From: Candidatus Helarchaeota archaeon
GTDB taxonomy: Archaea > Asgardarchaeota > Lokiarchaeia > Helarchaeales > JABXJV01
Direction of reading: 5' to 3'
DNA: 25,558 nucleotides
Assembly (NCBI GenBank): GCA_013375355.1
Contig: JABXJV010000485.1
Coordinates: 1-25,558 of the forward strand
The notes under the pieces are model-generated. The model did not search any database, was not told the origin of the DNA, and saw nothing but the letters and a program-made list of their open reading frames with translations. This document shows positions 8,597 through 14,856 of the stretch, piece after piece. Every line of letters starts with the position of its first letter. The stretch's first letter is position 1. Made by a program: the position numbers and the translations under genes.

Positions 8597-9688
8597 ATGA
8601 AAGAAATACAAAAAATCAAGGATAAGCAAGAAAAAGAAGCAATTTCTAAATTGAATGAGAAATATCAATTAGCTTCTTATGAACTCGAAATTGATAAAAA
8701 TGGATATGTAGTCAAGCTTAGTTTATTTCAAAATAATTTGACAGAGATTCCTAAAAATATTGAAACTTTAACGCATTTAAAGGAATTAAACCTTAATTCA
8801 AATCAACTCATAAAAATAAAGGGATTAGAAAATCTATCCCAGTTAGAATTTTTATATATTTCTACTAATAAAATTACTAAAATTGAGGGGCTTGATAACT
8901 TAACACAATTAGTAAAATTGAGCTTATATTATAATCAAATCGAGAGAATAGAAGGTCTAGAAAACCTTTCTGATTTAAAGATTCTATGGATTGGCAGTAA
9001 CAAAATTCAAAAAATAGAGGGACTGGATAATCTCAGAAACTTGGAAGAACTGAGTATTCACCATAATCCAATAAAAAAAATTGATGGATTAGATAATCTC
9101 ATTAATCTAAAAAAATTATTCTTATATAATAATGAAATTACAAAAATAACAGGTCTAATTAATCTTAAGAATTTAGAATTATTAAGTATGGATTTCAATA
9201 AAATTCAAAAAATAGAGGGACTTTATAAGCTCTCGAGTTTGAATGAATTATGGTTAAATAATAATCAAATTAAGAAAATTGAAGGATTAACAGACCTTAG
9301 TAACTTAACTAGACTTGGACTTAATAATAATCAGATTGTGAATATTGAGGGATTGGAAAACTTGAAGAAATTAAGGGATTTATACCTTGTAAACAATAAA
9401 ATAAAAAAAATTGAAGGACTAGGTAAATTAGATGAATTATTGAACTTAAAACTTAGTCCAGAACTTTTATCAAAAGAAGACAAGGAATTATATGAGAAAG
9501 GAGCATACTTTATAGTTAATTATTTAAAACAGACTGAAGAAAAAAGAAGAGAACAATTAGATAGACTAATTCAGAAATTGAGAATATTAGAAGCAAAAAG
9601 CAAAATGGAAGGTTTAAAATTGGAGGATTATGAACACCTACAAAAGGAAATTGAAGATTTATCTAAAAAAATTAAAGATTTTAAATAA
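8597..9688 (+). CDS. SDS22-like leucine-rich-repeat protein with coiled-coil tail
   Basis: This 363-residue protein begins with a short charged helix (1-25) and a strand segment. About ten 22-residue leucine-rich repeats follow (roughly residues 40-290), with the consensus L-x-x-L-x-x-L-x-L-x-x-N-x-I-x-K-I-E-G-L. The 22-residue period and I-E-G-L ending are typical of the SDS22-like class, which binds partner proteins. The C-terminus (about 300-363) is a Lys/Glu-rich predicted coiled coil ending in the L-K-L-E-D-Y motif, which also occurs in the remnant just upstream. There is no signal peptide or membrane helix, so it should be cytosolic. ATG 8597 has AAGGA six bases upstream. Such LRR proteins are numerous in Lokiarchaeota. 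Binding partner unknown. Confidence 0.9.
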   Translation: MKEIQKIKDKQEKEAISKLNEKYQLASYELEIDKNGYVVKLSLFQNNLTEIPKNIETLTHLKELNLNSNQLIKIKGLENLSQLEFLYISTNKITKIEGLDNLTQLVKLSLYYNQIERIEGLENLSDLKILWIGSNKIQKIEGLDNLRNLEELSIHHNPIKKIDGLDNLINLKKLFLYNNEITKITGLINLKNLELLSMDFNKIQKIEGLYKLSSLNELWLNNNQIKKIEGLTDLSNLTRLGLNNNQIVNIEGLENLKKLRDLYLVNNKIKKIEGLGKLDELLNLKLSPELLSKEDKELYEKGAYFIVNYLKQTEEKRREQLDRLIQKLRILEAKSKMEGLKLEDYEHLQKEIEDLSKKIKDFK

Positions 9689-9693
9689 GAGAA

Positions 9694-10068
9694 TTAATCC
9701 ATATATTTTTCCAATTTTTTCTGAATTTGTTCTTGTGCCATTAACGCAGCTTCTTGAAACATTTTAGGACTTAGACTTAACATTTTTTTTCCAAGCGAAC
9801 TTTCATAAAAACGTATCAAACCTTCAATTTCAGATTCAGTGAAATATCTATTATATATGTGAGTAAAAATTTCATCAATCATTTCTTCTAAGTTAATTTC
9901 TTTTTCTAAAATTTCGTATATTTCGGGGTCTTGTTCTTTATAAGTTTGCATTATAAAATTGAATGATTGAGTGGCTATATTTTTTGCACCACTGAGCTCT
10001 ATAAGTTTTTTTATATCATCTTGTTTGGATTTATTAGACATATCTGTCAATTTATTTCGTCCTCCCAT
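9694..10068 (-). CDS. DUF2059 domain protein
   Basis: This 124-residue protein carries the DUF2059 (PF09832) pattern. L-I-E-L-S-G-A-K-N near the N-terminus is followed by a helix with an acidic stretch. It then reads Y-N-R-Y-F-T-E-S-E-I-E-G-L-I-R-F-Y-E-S-S-L-G-K-K-M, given here with separators, the characteristic core 'Y-x-x-x-F-T-x-x-E-I-x-x-L-x-x-F-Y-x-S-x-x-G-K-K'. DUF2059 proteins are usually small, helical and exported in bacteria; this one has no signal peptide. The ATG at 10068 runs directly into GGAGG (10061-10065). A TTG at codon 7 (10050) lies 10 bases after that Shine-Dalgarno and is a plausible true start. Its 3' end is convergent with the LRR gene, with a gap of five bases. Function unknown. 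Confidence 0.78.
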   Translation of the reverse strand: MGGRNKLTDMSNKSKQDDIKKLIELSGAKNIATQSFNFIMQTYKEQDPEIYEILEKEINLEEMIDEIFTHIYNRYFTESEIEGLIRFYESSLGKKMLSLSPKMFQEAALMAQEQIQKKLEKYMD

Positions 10069-10091
10069 ATTTTAATATTTATTTGAATGCG

Positions 10092-10547
10092 TTATGTTAT
10101 TGCCCTTTTTTTCATTTTCAAATATGGAGAAGCAGATTTTCGATTTGTATATTCAAGGGAGTAATAAACAAAAAATATTCTTAAATAATTGTAACGGATT
10201 AACTCATCAACTATTTCAAAAAATTTCTCTTCTTTACAGCCGCTTTTTAAAAAAAGGTTATTTAAATCATGAGTGGGATTTGAACGAATATAACCGTAAA
10301 TTTTGAGGTGTTCTCCTTCCAATAGTCTTGCTTCTCGTTGTATTAATGGATATTCTATCCAATATGGGTCAGAGAATTTCTTTCGTTTAGTTTCATGAAT
10401 AATATCTTTTGCCCAATCATGCGCTTTTTGAATTTCGCTTTTAGCTGACTCTGGAGAGATATCTTTGAAAAGATTTTTTACCCAATCTGGAACTGAGCCA
10501 TTATTTTCCTCTTGATTCGTTCTAAAACTTCCTTTGGTATCCCAGTA
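10092..10547 (-). pseudogene. Start-less, frameshifted gene remnant
   Basis: On the minus strand a frame is open from TAC 10547 (just after TAA 10548-10550) to a stop at 10092, 151 codons, with no ATG or GTG. The only usual start is a TTG at 10322, which would discard half of it. The upstream half looks coding: W-D-T-K-G-S-F-R-T-N, then G-S-V-P-D-W-V-K-N-L-F-K-D-I and F-S-D-P-Y-W-I-E-Y-P-L-I-Q-R-E-A-R. An overlapping frame open from CTG 10630 to 10478 contains I-S-N-T-G-I-P-K-E-V-L-E-R-I-K-R-K, also coding-like. Together these suggest one gene broken by a frameshift near 10490-10540 and truncated at its 5' end. The encoded family is not recognised. A short real gene starting at TTG 10322 (76 residues) is the alternative. 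Confidence 0.5.
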
Positions 10548-10761
10548 TTAGATATTAAGAATATTAAGAAATATTGATTTTCCAGTTTTATAAGTCTTTT
10601 TCTTAAAGAAAATGTCGACAAAATTACCAGTTAAAAGATATTTCGGACAAATAGTAAGTTTGTATTAAATTAAGAGAATTTTTTAAAAAAATATAGAAGA
10701 ATTTGTAAATATTGATTTTAAATTGATAATATTGATATATATTTTTTACAGTATGTATTTA

Positions 10762-10774
10762 ACTTTTAAATAAT
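10762..10774 (+). promoter_or_regulatory. Possible TATA box of the selenoprotein gene
   Basis: ACTTTTAAATAAT resembles an archaeal TATA element and lies roughly 55-60 bases before TTG 10828, allowing a short leader with the Shine-Dalgarno. The surrounding 10631-10797 is very AT-rich with no gene visible, so chance similarity is likely enough to keep confidence low. Confidence 0.3.
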
Positions 10775-10816
10775 TAGTAAGTAAAGAAAATTATTTTATG
10801 GAAATAGTTAGAAATC

Positions 10817-10820
10817 GGAG
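10817..10820 (+). promoter_or_regulatory. Shine-Dalgarno for TTG start of the selenoprotein gene
   Basis: GGAG (within GGAGTGA) lies 7 bases before TTG 10828. That start gives M-K-E-I-N-I-I-A-W-F-D-F-I-U, the normal N-terminal length for the FrnE/DsbA family. An in-frame ATG exists at 10798 without a good Shine-Dalgarno. Confidence 0.55.
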
Positions 10821-10827
10821 TGATATA

Positions 10828-11466
10828 TTGAAAGAAATCAACATAATTGCTTGGTTTGATTTCATTTGACCATGGTGCTATTTAGCTAAGGAGATTCTTA
10901 AAAAAGTTGAAGCAGAAGGAGAATATAAATTGTTAATCACATGGAAACCATATGAACTTCACCCAAAAGGACTTGAAGCGGATTTGGCAATGTCATTTTT
11001 ACCAATTGATGTAAATGAATATATTAAATCATTTTGGAAACGAATTGAAAAAATCGCAGGTGCAAATAATATTCCAATCAAGCTTCCAAATGCGTTATCC
11101 AAATCAAGATTAGCACTTGAAGCGTCCGAATTCGCAAGAGTGCAACCTGAAAAATACGAAAAATTTCAAGATTTAATGTATAAGGCCTACTTTTTGGATA
11201 CGAAAGATATAGAAAAGCTTAAAGTTATTTTGAACGTAGCTGCTGAGGCAGGATTAAATATAGATGAACTTAAAGAAGAATTAAATACCGGCTTGTATAC
11301 ACCAATTGTTGAGCAATCTAAACAAGAGGCTTTTTCTTTTGGAATTTCTGCAGTTCCAGCTTTTATAGCAGGTACTGTAAAAAAAGCATTATTTGCAGGC
11401 TGTCAATCAAATGAAACTTTTAAACAAATATTCGAGAACGTTTATCTTAAAAATAAACCAAGCTAA
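10828..11466 (+). CDS. FrnE/DsbA-family thiol oxidoreductase, probable selenoprotein (UPWC; TGA at 10867)
   Basis: Reading TGA 10867-10869 as selenocysteine gives a 212-residue protein. It starts M-K-E-I-N-I-I-A-W-F-D-F-I, then U14-P-W-C17, then Y-L-A-K-E-I-L. The FrnE-like branch of DsbA (2-hydroxychromene-2-carboxylate isomerase/DsbA superfamily) normally has D-x-x-C-P-W-C-Y-x-G at this place, so the TGA stands exactly for the first, nucleophilic Cys. The body is intact: the helical insert, A-L-E-A-S-E-F-A and I-S-A-V-P-A-F-I with the cis-Pro, then L-F-A-G-C. Without recoding, the frame would begin at TTG 10930 and lose the first strand and the active site. A SECIS-like hairpin follows the stop codon. 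It probably acts as a cytosolic thiol/selenol redox enzyme; no signal peptide is seen. The alternative is a nonsense mutation or sequencing error. Confidence 0.85.
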
Positions 11467-11488
11467 ATAGTTTTGAGAATAATAGAAT

Positions 11489-11578
11489 TATTAGGGATGA
11501 AATTATTTTAATAAACCTTTAAAAGGATAAAGTAAAGGACCTGCGGTGTGACCGTTAAAATAATTCGATAAATTAATA
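11489..11578 (+). promoter_or_regulatory. Candidate SECIS element in the 3' UTR, eukaryote-like architecture
   Basis: It starts 23 bases after the stop codon (11466), with its AUGA 31 bases after it. Helix I is 11489-11493 with 11574-11578 (5 bp), and the internal loop is GGGA against UAAAU. The quartet is AUGA (11497-11500) against GA (11567-11568), with one unpaired C at 11566. Helix II is 11501-11511 (AATTATTTTAA) with 11555-11565 (TTAAAATAATT), a perfect 11 bp. The apical loop is 11512-11554 with unpaired AA at 11513-11514, 13 bases after the AUGA. A small helix CCTTT (11516-11520) with AAAGG (11534-11538) may form inside the loop, and CGGT/ACCG closes a hairpin at 11544-11554. This matches the AUGA...AA...GA plan of eukaryotic SECIS, which published work reports for Lokiarchaeota selenoprotein genes. 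The structure was paired by hand, without energy calculation. Confidence 0.78.
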
Positions 11579-11605
11579 CTAAAAAAATATTGTGGTAGAA
11601 AGATA

Positions 11606-11803
11606 GTGGCAAAAAGAGAGAGATCAGTTCTAGAAAAATATTTTTTTCTAATCTTAGGTATCAGTTTTACTGGATTAGGGGGATTTTTTCTTATTCTTTT
11701 GCTAATTTCACCAAGCGCTGGATATTTTTTGAATGAGGGGTTAATTTTCTTAGGTTTTGGGATTTGTTCTATTTTAGTCTTTATTTTCGATAAATCTAAA
11801 TGA
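11606..11803 (+). CDS. Small two-helix membrane protein
   Basis: This is a 65-residue hypothetical protein starting at GTG 11606. A basic N-terminus (A-K-R-E-R-S) precedes two hydrophobic helices, about residues 11-34 and 42-60, joined by a short loop with S-P-S-A-G-Y, and it ends in D-K-S-K. Positive charges at both ends suggest both termini are cytosolic. No Shine-Dalgarno stands out. It lies 37 bases after the closing GA of the SECIS candidate and could share the transcript. Family and function are not recognised; coding status rests on the hydrophobic pattern only. Confidence 0.5.
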   Translation: MAKRERSVLEKYFFLILGISFTGLGGFFLILLLISPSAGYFLNEGLIFLGFGICSILVFIFDKSK

Positions 11804-11817
11804 AATAGACTGTCGTC

Positions 11818-12585
11818 TTATTCTTTATCACGGAAATAATACAATCCTGCAATTAGAATTATAACTCCAAAAAGTAAACCAAAAAAAATACCAAAATCGT
11901 AAAATAACTTTAATAAATGCCAAATGGGATGAATGAAACCGCGTTTTAATATTTGTTCATGAAAAAAATCTTCAATATAGGCAAAAAAACCATAAAATGC
12001 AAGAAATCCCATTCCAAAGATCGAAATATTACGAATTAATGGCTTTTTCATTTTAAAAATAAGAATTGAAAAGGCTGTAGCATAGGAAATATGTAGATAT
12101 CCATCTGTACCATGATGTAGTCCAAGATGTACAGCAGGATAAATATAATCAAAGGGATTTGTGCCTAAAATTCCTGGTTGACCACCTAAAAATATCATAT
12201 TTAAGCCAGGAACATCCGAGATGAATATTCCATGAATTGCAAATAACCACGGGAGAGCAAAAAAAAATGTTACTCCCAAAATAATTATACGATAATAATT
12301 AGACCTTTGCCAAGAAAAATCTATTTCATTTTGCCTTTGACGATTATCAAGAATAATCAAAATAGCACTTGCAAGAATTATTAATCCATTAACAAGAACG
12401 AATGTTAAAGCCTTCACAATCCCACCGATGAATGTTCCTGCTAGCCCATATCCATAAGCATTATAAGGACTGCTCGTGGAGTATACAATGAATGCCCAAA
12501 TTGCAAAATAAACAGAATGGAACCAACCATAAGCAAGTACGTATGTTTGTATTCTGTTTAATTTCATCTTAATACCAAATCTCAT
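11818..12585 (-). CDS. Multi-pass membrane protein with conserved-looking His/Asp/Glu residues
   Basis: This 255-residue protein has about six or seven membrane helices. Polar residues near the membrane include H-L-G-L-H-H-G-T-D-G-Y-L-H (about residues 152-164), Y-I-E-D-F-F-H-E-Q (about 203-211) and H-P-I-W-H-L-L (about 218-224). Clusters of His, Asp and Glu inside or beside helices are seen in membrane metal hydrolases (for example the CREST superfamily with a late HxxxH). The resemblance is slight and I do not assign it. The ATG at 12585 can be followed by a second ATG at codon 7 (M-K-L-N-R). It is convergent with the small membrane protein, 14 bases away. Function unknown. Confidence 0.72.
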   Translation of the reverse strand: MRFGIKMKLNRIQTYVLAYGWFHSVYFAIWAFIVYSTSSPYNAYGYGLAGTFIGGIVKALTFVLVNGLIILASAILIILDNRQRQNEIDFSWQRSNYYRIIILGVTFFFALPWLFAIHGIFISDVPGLNMIFLGGQPGILGTNPFDYIYPAVHLGLHHGTDGYLHISYATAFSILIFKMKKPLIRNISIFGMGFLAFYGFFAYIEDFFHEQILKRGFIHPIWHLLKLFYDFGIFFGLLFGVIILIAGLYYFRDKE

Positions 12586-12647
12586 TATTACAATATAAAA
12601 AAAATAATTTAAATTAAAAAAATTATAAGTGGATGTTTACGCGAGTA

Positions 12648-12911
12648 TTAAGGAGCCCATTTACCGCATTTTACACAATTATCTTTCTTTGACCCCCAGC
12701 CACAATCGTTACATAGCATTGCAGGGATTTTGGTTGAGCCCATCCATTTTCCACATTTCGCACAGTTGTCTTTTTTAGATCCCCAGCCACAGTCGTCGCA
12801 TAATCTCGCGGGGACGCCAGAAGATCCTATCCATTTATCACATTTCGCGCAATTATCTTTTTTACTGCCCCAGCCACAATCGTTGCATAAAAAAGCTTCA
12901 TGATGAGTCAT
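12648..12911 (-). CDS. Triple zinc-ribbon repeat protein
   Basis: This 87-residue protein consists almost entirely of three copies of a 29-residue unit: L-C-N/D-D-C-G-W-G-S-K-K-D-N-C-A/V-K-C-x-K-W then a linker G-S-x-x-I/V-P-A. Each copy has CxxC-x8-CxxC: C9/C12/C21/C24, C38/C41/C50/C53 and C67/C70/C79/C82. Twelve cysteines in three sets of four should bind three zinc ions (or similar metals). The third copy stops at K-W-A-P, giving a clean end. ATG 12911 follows AGGTGAT (12915-12921), a strong anti-16S match. There is no membrane helix or enzyme domain, so a binding or scaffold role (nucleic acid or protein) is likely, by inference. The family name is not recognised. Confidence 0.85.
   Translation of the reverse strand: MTHHEAFLCNDCGWGSKKDNCAKCDKWIGSSGVPARLCDDCGWGSKKDNCAKCGKWMGSTKIPAMLCNDCGWGSKKDNCVKCGKWAP
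12651..12890 (-). repeat. Three tandem 87-bp coding repeats
   Basis: The 29-codon zinc-ribbon unit is repeated in tandem from Leu8 to the end, the last copy shortened to 22 codons. The copies are nearly identical in protein but differ at many third codon positions, so the duplication is not recent. Confidence 0.85.
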
Positions 12912-13015
12912 TACATCACCTAATATGTTTTATAATTTTTTGAATTAAATCTATCTTTATTACATAAAAAACATAAATAATAATATTGATGGTACCCTCA
13001 CATATTACTTTTTAA

Positions 13016-13055
13016 CCCCCTCCTCCCTACATTCCCCTTTTTTGCGAGGGTGGGG
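13016..13055. other. GC-rich block with possible hairpin upstream of radical SAM and zinc-ribbon genes
   Basis: In the 225-base gap between the divergent zinc-ribbon and radical SAM genes, CCCCCTC (13016-13022) can pair with GAGGG then GG (13046-13053, one bulged T at 13051). The rest of the gap is AT-rich, so the C-run/G-run block stands out. It is not followed by a T-run on the plus strand. Function unknown; it may be a leftover of the segment that brought in the radical SAM gene. Confidence 0.3.
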
Positions 13056-13136
13056 CTCACCAAAATTATTTAATTCAGTTACATTTTTTAACACATTTTG
13101 TTAAAAATATTAATCATATTAATGGGGTGAAATTGA

Positions 13137-14054
13137 ATGTACGAAAACCTTACTGGCGTTCAGCATAAGAGTGCGATAGTTGATGTCACTGATAAGTGTA
13201 ATTTAAGGTGTAAGCATTGCTTCTATTTCCGTGAAGAGCATGATTCGAGAGAGATGGAGTCCAAAGGGTTTTTAGAGGGTCTTAAGATTCTTCAAAAACG
13301 GCATAACATTATAAGCATGGGGTGGAGTGGAGGTGAGCCCCTATATAGGACCGAGGTCGTCCAAAAGGGCTGTAAATTGTTCAAGATTAACCAGTTATTT
13401 ACAAACGGCACGCTGCCCATTCCGAAAATTCGCTATCTCATAACATTCATTTCTTTGGACGGAACGGGTCCCATTCATGATGAAGTCAGGGGAAAAGGCA
13501 CGTATGATAAAATAATGGAGAATCTGAAAAATACAACTGCTAGAACAATTGCTTTTCTCGCTACTTTTCACCGTTCTAACCATGAGTGCCTGGAGGAGAT
13601 GGTAAAGGAGCTATCGGAAGCCGACATCCCTGTAGTAGGAATGCACGCCATGTTTTTTACCCCGTTGAAGAAATACAAGGAAATAAAGGGCTACAAGCAT
13701 TCCGTAACCCAGAAAAATCAGCTCGATCTATCGTGGGAAGAACGGGATCAAATAATTGATCGTCTAATGGAGCTCAAGAAAAGTTACCCGAGGTTTTTAC
13801 TCAACGAAGAGGTCGTCCTCGAAATGATGCGAAGCGAAAACGCACCCGCTGCAACCTCTAAATGCAATATGCCCAAACGAACTCTAACCTTGGACTTGAA
13901 TCTAAATCGAAAACTCCCTTGCGTGCTCGGATCGGACGTGGACTGTTCAAAATGCGGATGTCCCTTCCCGTACGAACAAGAGGCCAGAAAAAGGGCATTG
14001 AAGAAAAAAGAGTTTGGACTTGAAAACCCGGAAAAATATTTTAAAAATCTTTAA
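13137..14054 (+). CDS. Radical SAM protein with C-terminal Cys cluster
   Basis: This 305-residue protein has the radical SAM motif C21-x3-C25-x2-C28 in D-V-T-D-K-C-N-L-R-C-K-H-C-F-Y. The SAM-binding S-G-G-E-P is at residues 64-68, and F-I-S-L-D-G-T follows in the barrel. A C-terminal set C243, C262, C270, C273, C275 resembles a SPASM/twitch-like auxiliary cluster site (C-x7-C-x2-C-x-C at the end). ATG 13137 has GGGGTGA (13124-13130) six bases upstream. By hand count GC is about 50% in 13801-13880 and 45% in 13441-13500, against about 27% in 14281-14340 of the next gene. This suggests recent transfer. The substrate cannot be read from the sequence; no precursor peptide is apparent nearby. Confidence 0.88.
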   Translation: MYENLTGVQHKSAIVDVTDKCNLRCKHCFYFREEHDSREMESKGFLEGLKILQKRHNIISMGWSGGEPLYRTEVVQKGCKLFKINQLFTNGTLPIPKIRYLITFISLDGTGPIHDEVRGKGTYDKIMENLKNTTARTIAFLATFHRSNHECLEEMVKELSEADIPVVGMHAMFFTPLKKYKEIKGYKHSVTQKNQLDLSWEERDQIIDRLMELKKSYPRFLLNEEVVLEMMRSENAPAATSKCNMPKRTLTLDLNLNRKLPCVLGSDVDCSKCGCPFPYEQEARKRALKKKEFGLENPEKYFKNL

Positions 14055-14090
14055 AGTTAAAGAAATTTCTAAAAATTGGAGGATTAAAAA

Positions 14091-14105
14091 ATGAAGAGAG
14101 AATAA
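14091..14105 (+). other. Four-codon ORF behind a strong Shine-Dalgarno
   Basis: GGAGGAT at 14078-14084 is followed six bases later by ATG AAG AGA GAA TAA, encoding only M-K-R-E. This is either a scar of a deleted gene's start or a minimal leader peptide; nothing downstream in frame continues it. Confidence 0.35.
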
Positions 14106-14154
14106 ATTTCGTTTAAAGATAATTATTAAATATCAATTATTTAGGGGTGATTTT

Positions 14155-14781
14155 ATGGAAAAAATTTATAGCTCTTTTGAAAAACTCTTCGAAAAGATAC
14201 CCGGCGGAGTCTTTCCCATTATAGGTAACTGTATATACATTACTGTTATTTTTATTGGATATGTTTCTACACCAGGTTATAATATGTTTAATAATTATAT
14301 TAGTGATTTAGGTGCAGTTCCAGGTATGATCGGTTTATTATTTAATATAGGTGTAGTTCTTTCTGGAGCTCTTGGAATTCCATTTTCCGTATTTCTTGGA
14401 AAATATTTATTAGAAGAGGGAGCGAATAAAAATCGTACAAATTTAATAGTAATACTTGGCCTAATTGTAAATATACTTGTATCTCTATCGGGATTTTTCC
14501 CGTTTATCCCAAATACGATCTATTATACAATCCACCTATTTATAGCGCTAATAAATTTCCCACTGTTAGTAATAGTATTAATTTCTTCCAGCCTACTAAT
14601 AGGTTCAATTCAGGAGTTTCCTAGAAAATTATACTACATCTTATTATTATTCTCCTTGTTGAATATCCCTTTCTTTTTTATTATGTTTCTTGCTCAGTTG
14701 TTAATATTCGAATGGTTATTATTTTTTATTTCGATAGCTTGGATTTTAATCGTAGCAATTTATACACTTAAAAAAACTTAA
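14155..14781 (+). CDS. DUF998 family membrane protein
   Basis: This 208-residue integral membrane protein has about six helices (roughly residues 20-42, 60-85, 98-122, 124-150, 158-185 and 187-205). The sequence after helix 1, Y-N-M-F-N-N-Y-I-S-D-L-G-A, followed by F-N-I-G-V-V-L-S-G in helix 2, is the typical DUF998 signature (N-x-I-S-D-L-G). DUF998 is found widely in archaea and bacteria; its role is not established. ATG 14155 is preceded by AGGGGTGAT (about 14143-14151), a strong Shine-Dalgarno. Downstream is a run of nine T residues suited to archaeal termination. Base composition is AT-rich like most of the window, in contrast to the radical SAM gene before it. Confidence 0.82.
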   Translation: MEKIYSSFEKLFEKIPGGVFPIIGNCIYITVIFIGYVSTPGYNMFNNYISDLGAVPGMIGLLFNIGVVLSGALGIPFSVFLGKYLLEEGANKNRTNLIVILGLIVNILVSLSGFFPFIPNTIYYTIHLFIALINFPLLVIVLISSSLLIGSIQEFPRKLYYILLLFSLLNIPFFFIMFLAQLLIFEWLLFFISIAWILIVAIYTLKKT

Positions 14782-14811
14782 GCACAAAACTTAATTCTCA
14801 TTCATTAATAA

Positions 14812-14820
14812 TTTTTTTTT
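14812..14820 (+). terminator. T-run terminator after the DUF998 gene
   Basis: Nine consecutive T residues lie 31 bases past the DUF998 stop codon. Oligo-T on the non-template strand is the usual archaeal intrinsic termination signal; no hairpin is needed. Confidence 0.45.
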
Positions 14821-14856
14821 ACAAATTTTCGCAGAAACTAGAAATTTAATACCAAG

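Noticed and set aside
10094..10306. Plus-strand ORF of 70 residues opposite the broken gene
   Set aside because: It lies antisense to a longer, more protein-like minus-strand frame and shows no family features.
10798..10866. ATG 10798 as the start of the selenoprotein
   Set aside because: It is in frame but adds ten residues not expected for the family and lacks a Shine-Dalgarno; TTG 10828 has GGAG 7 bases upstream.
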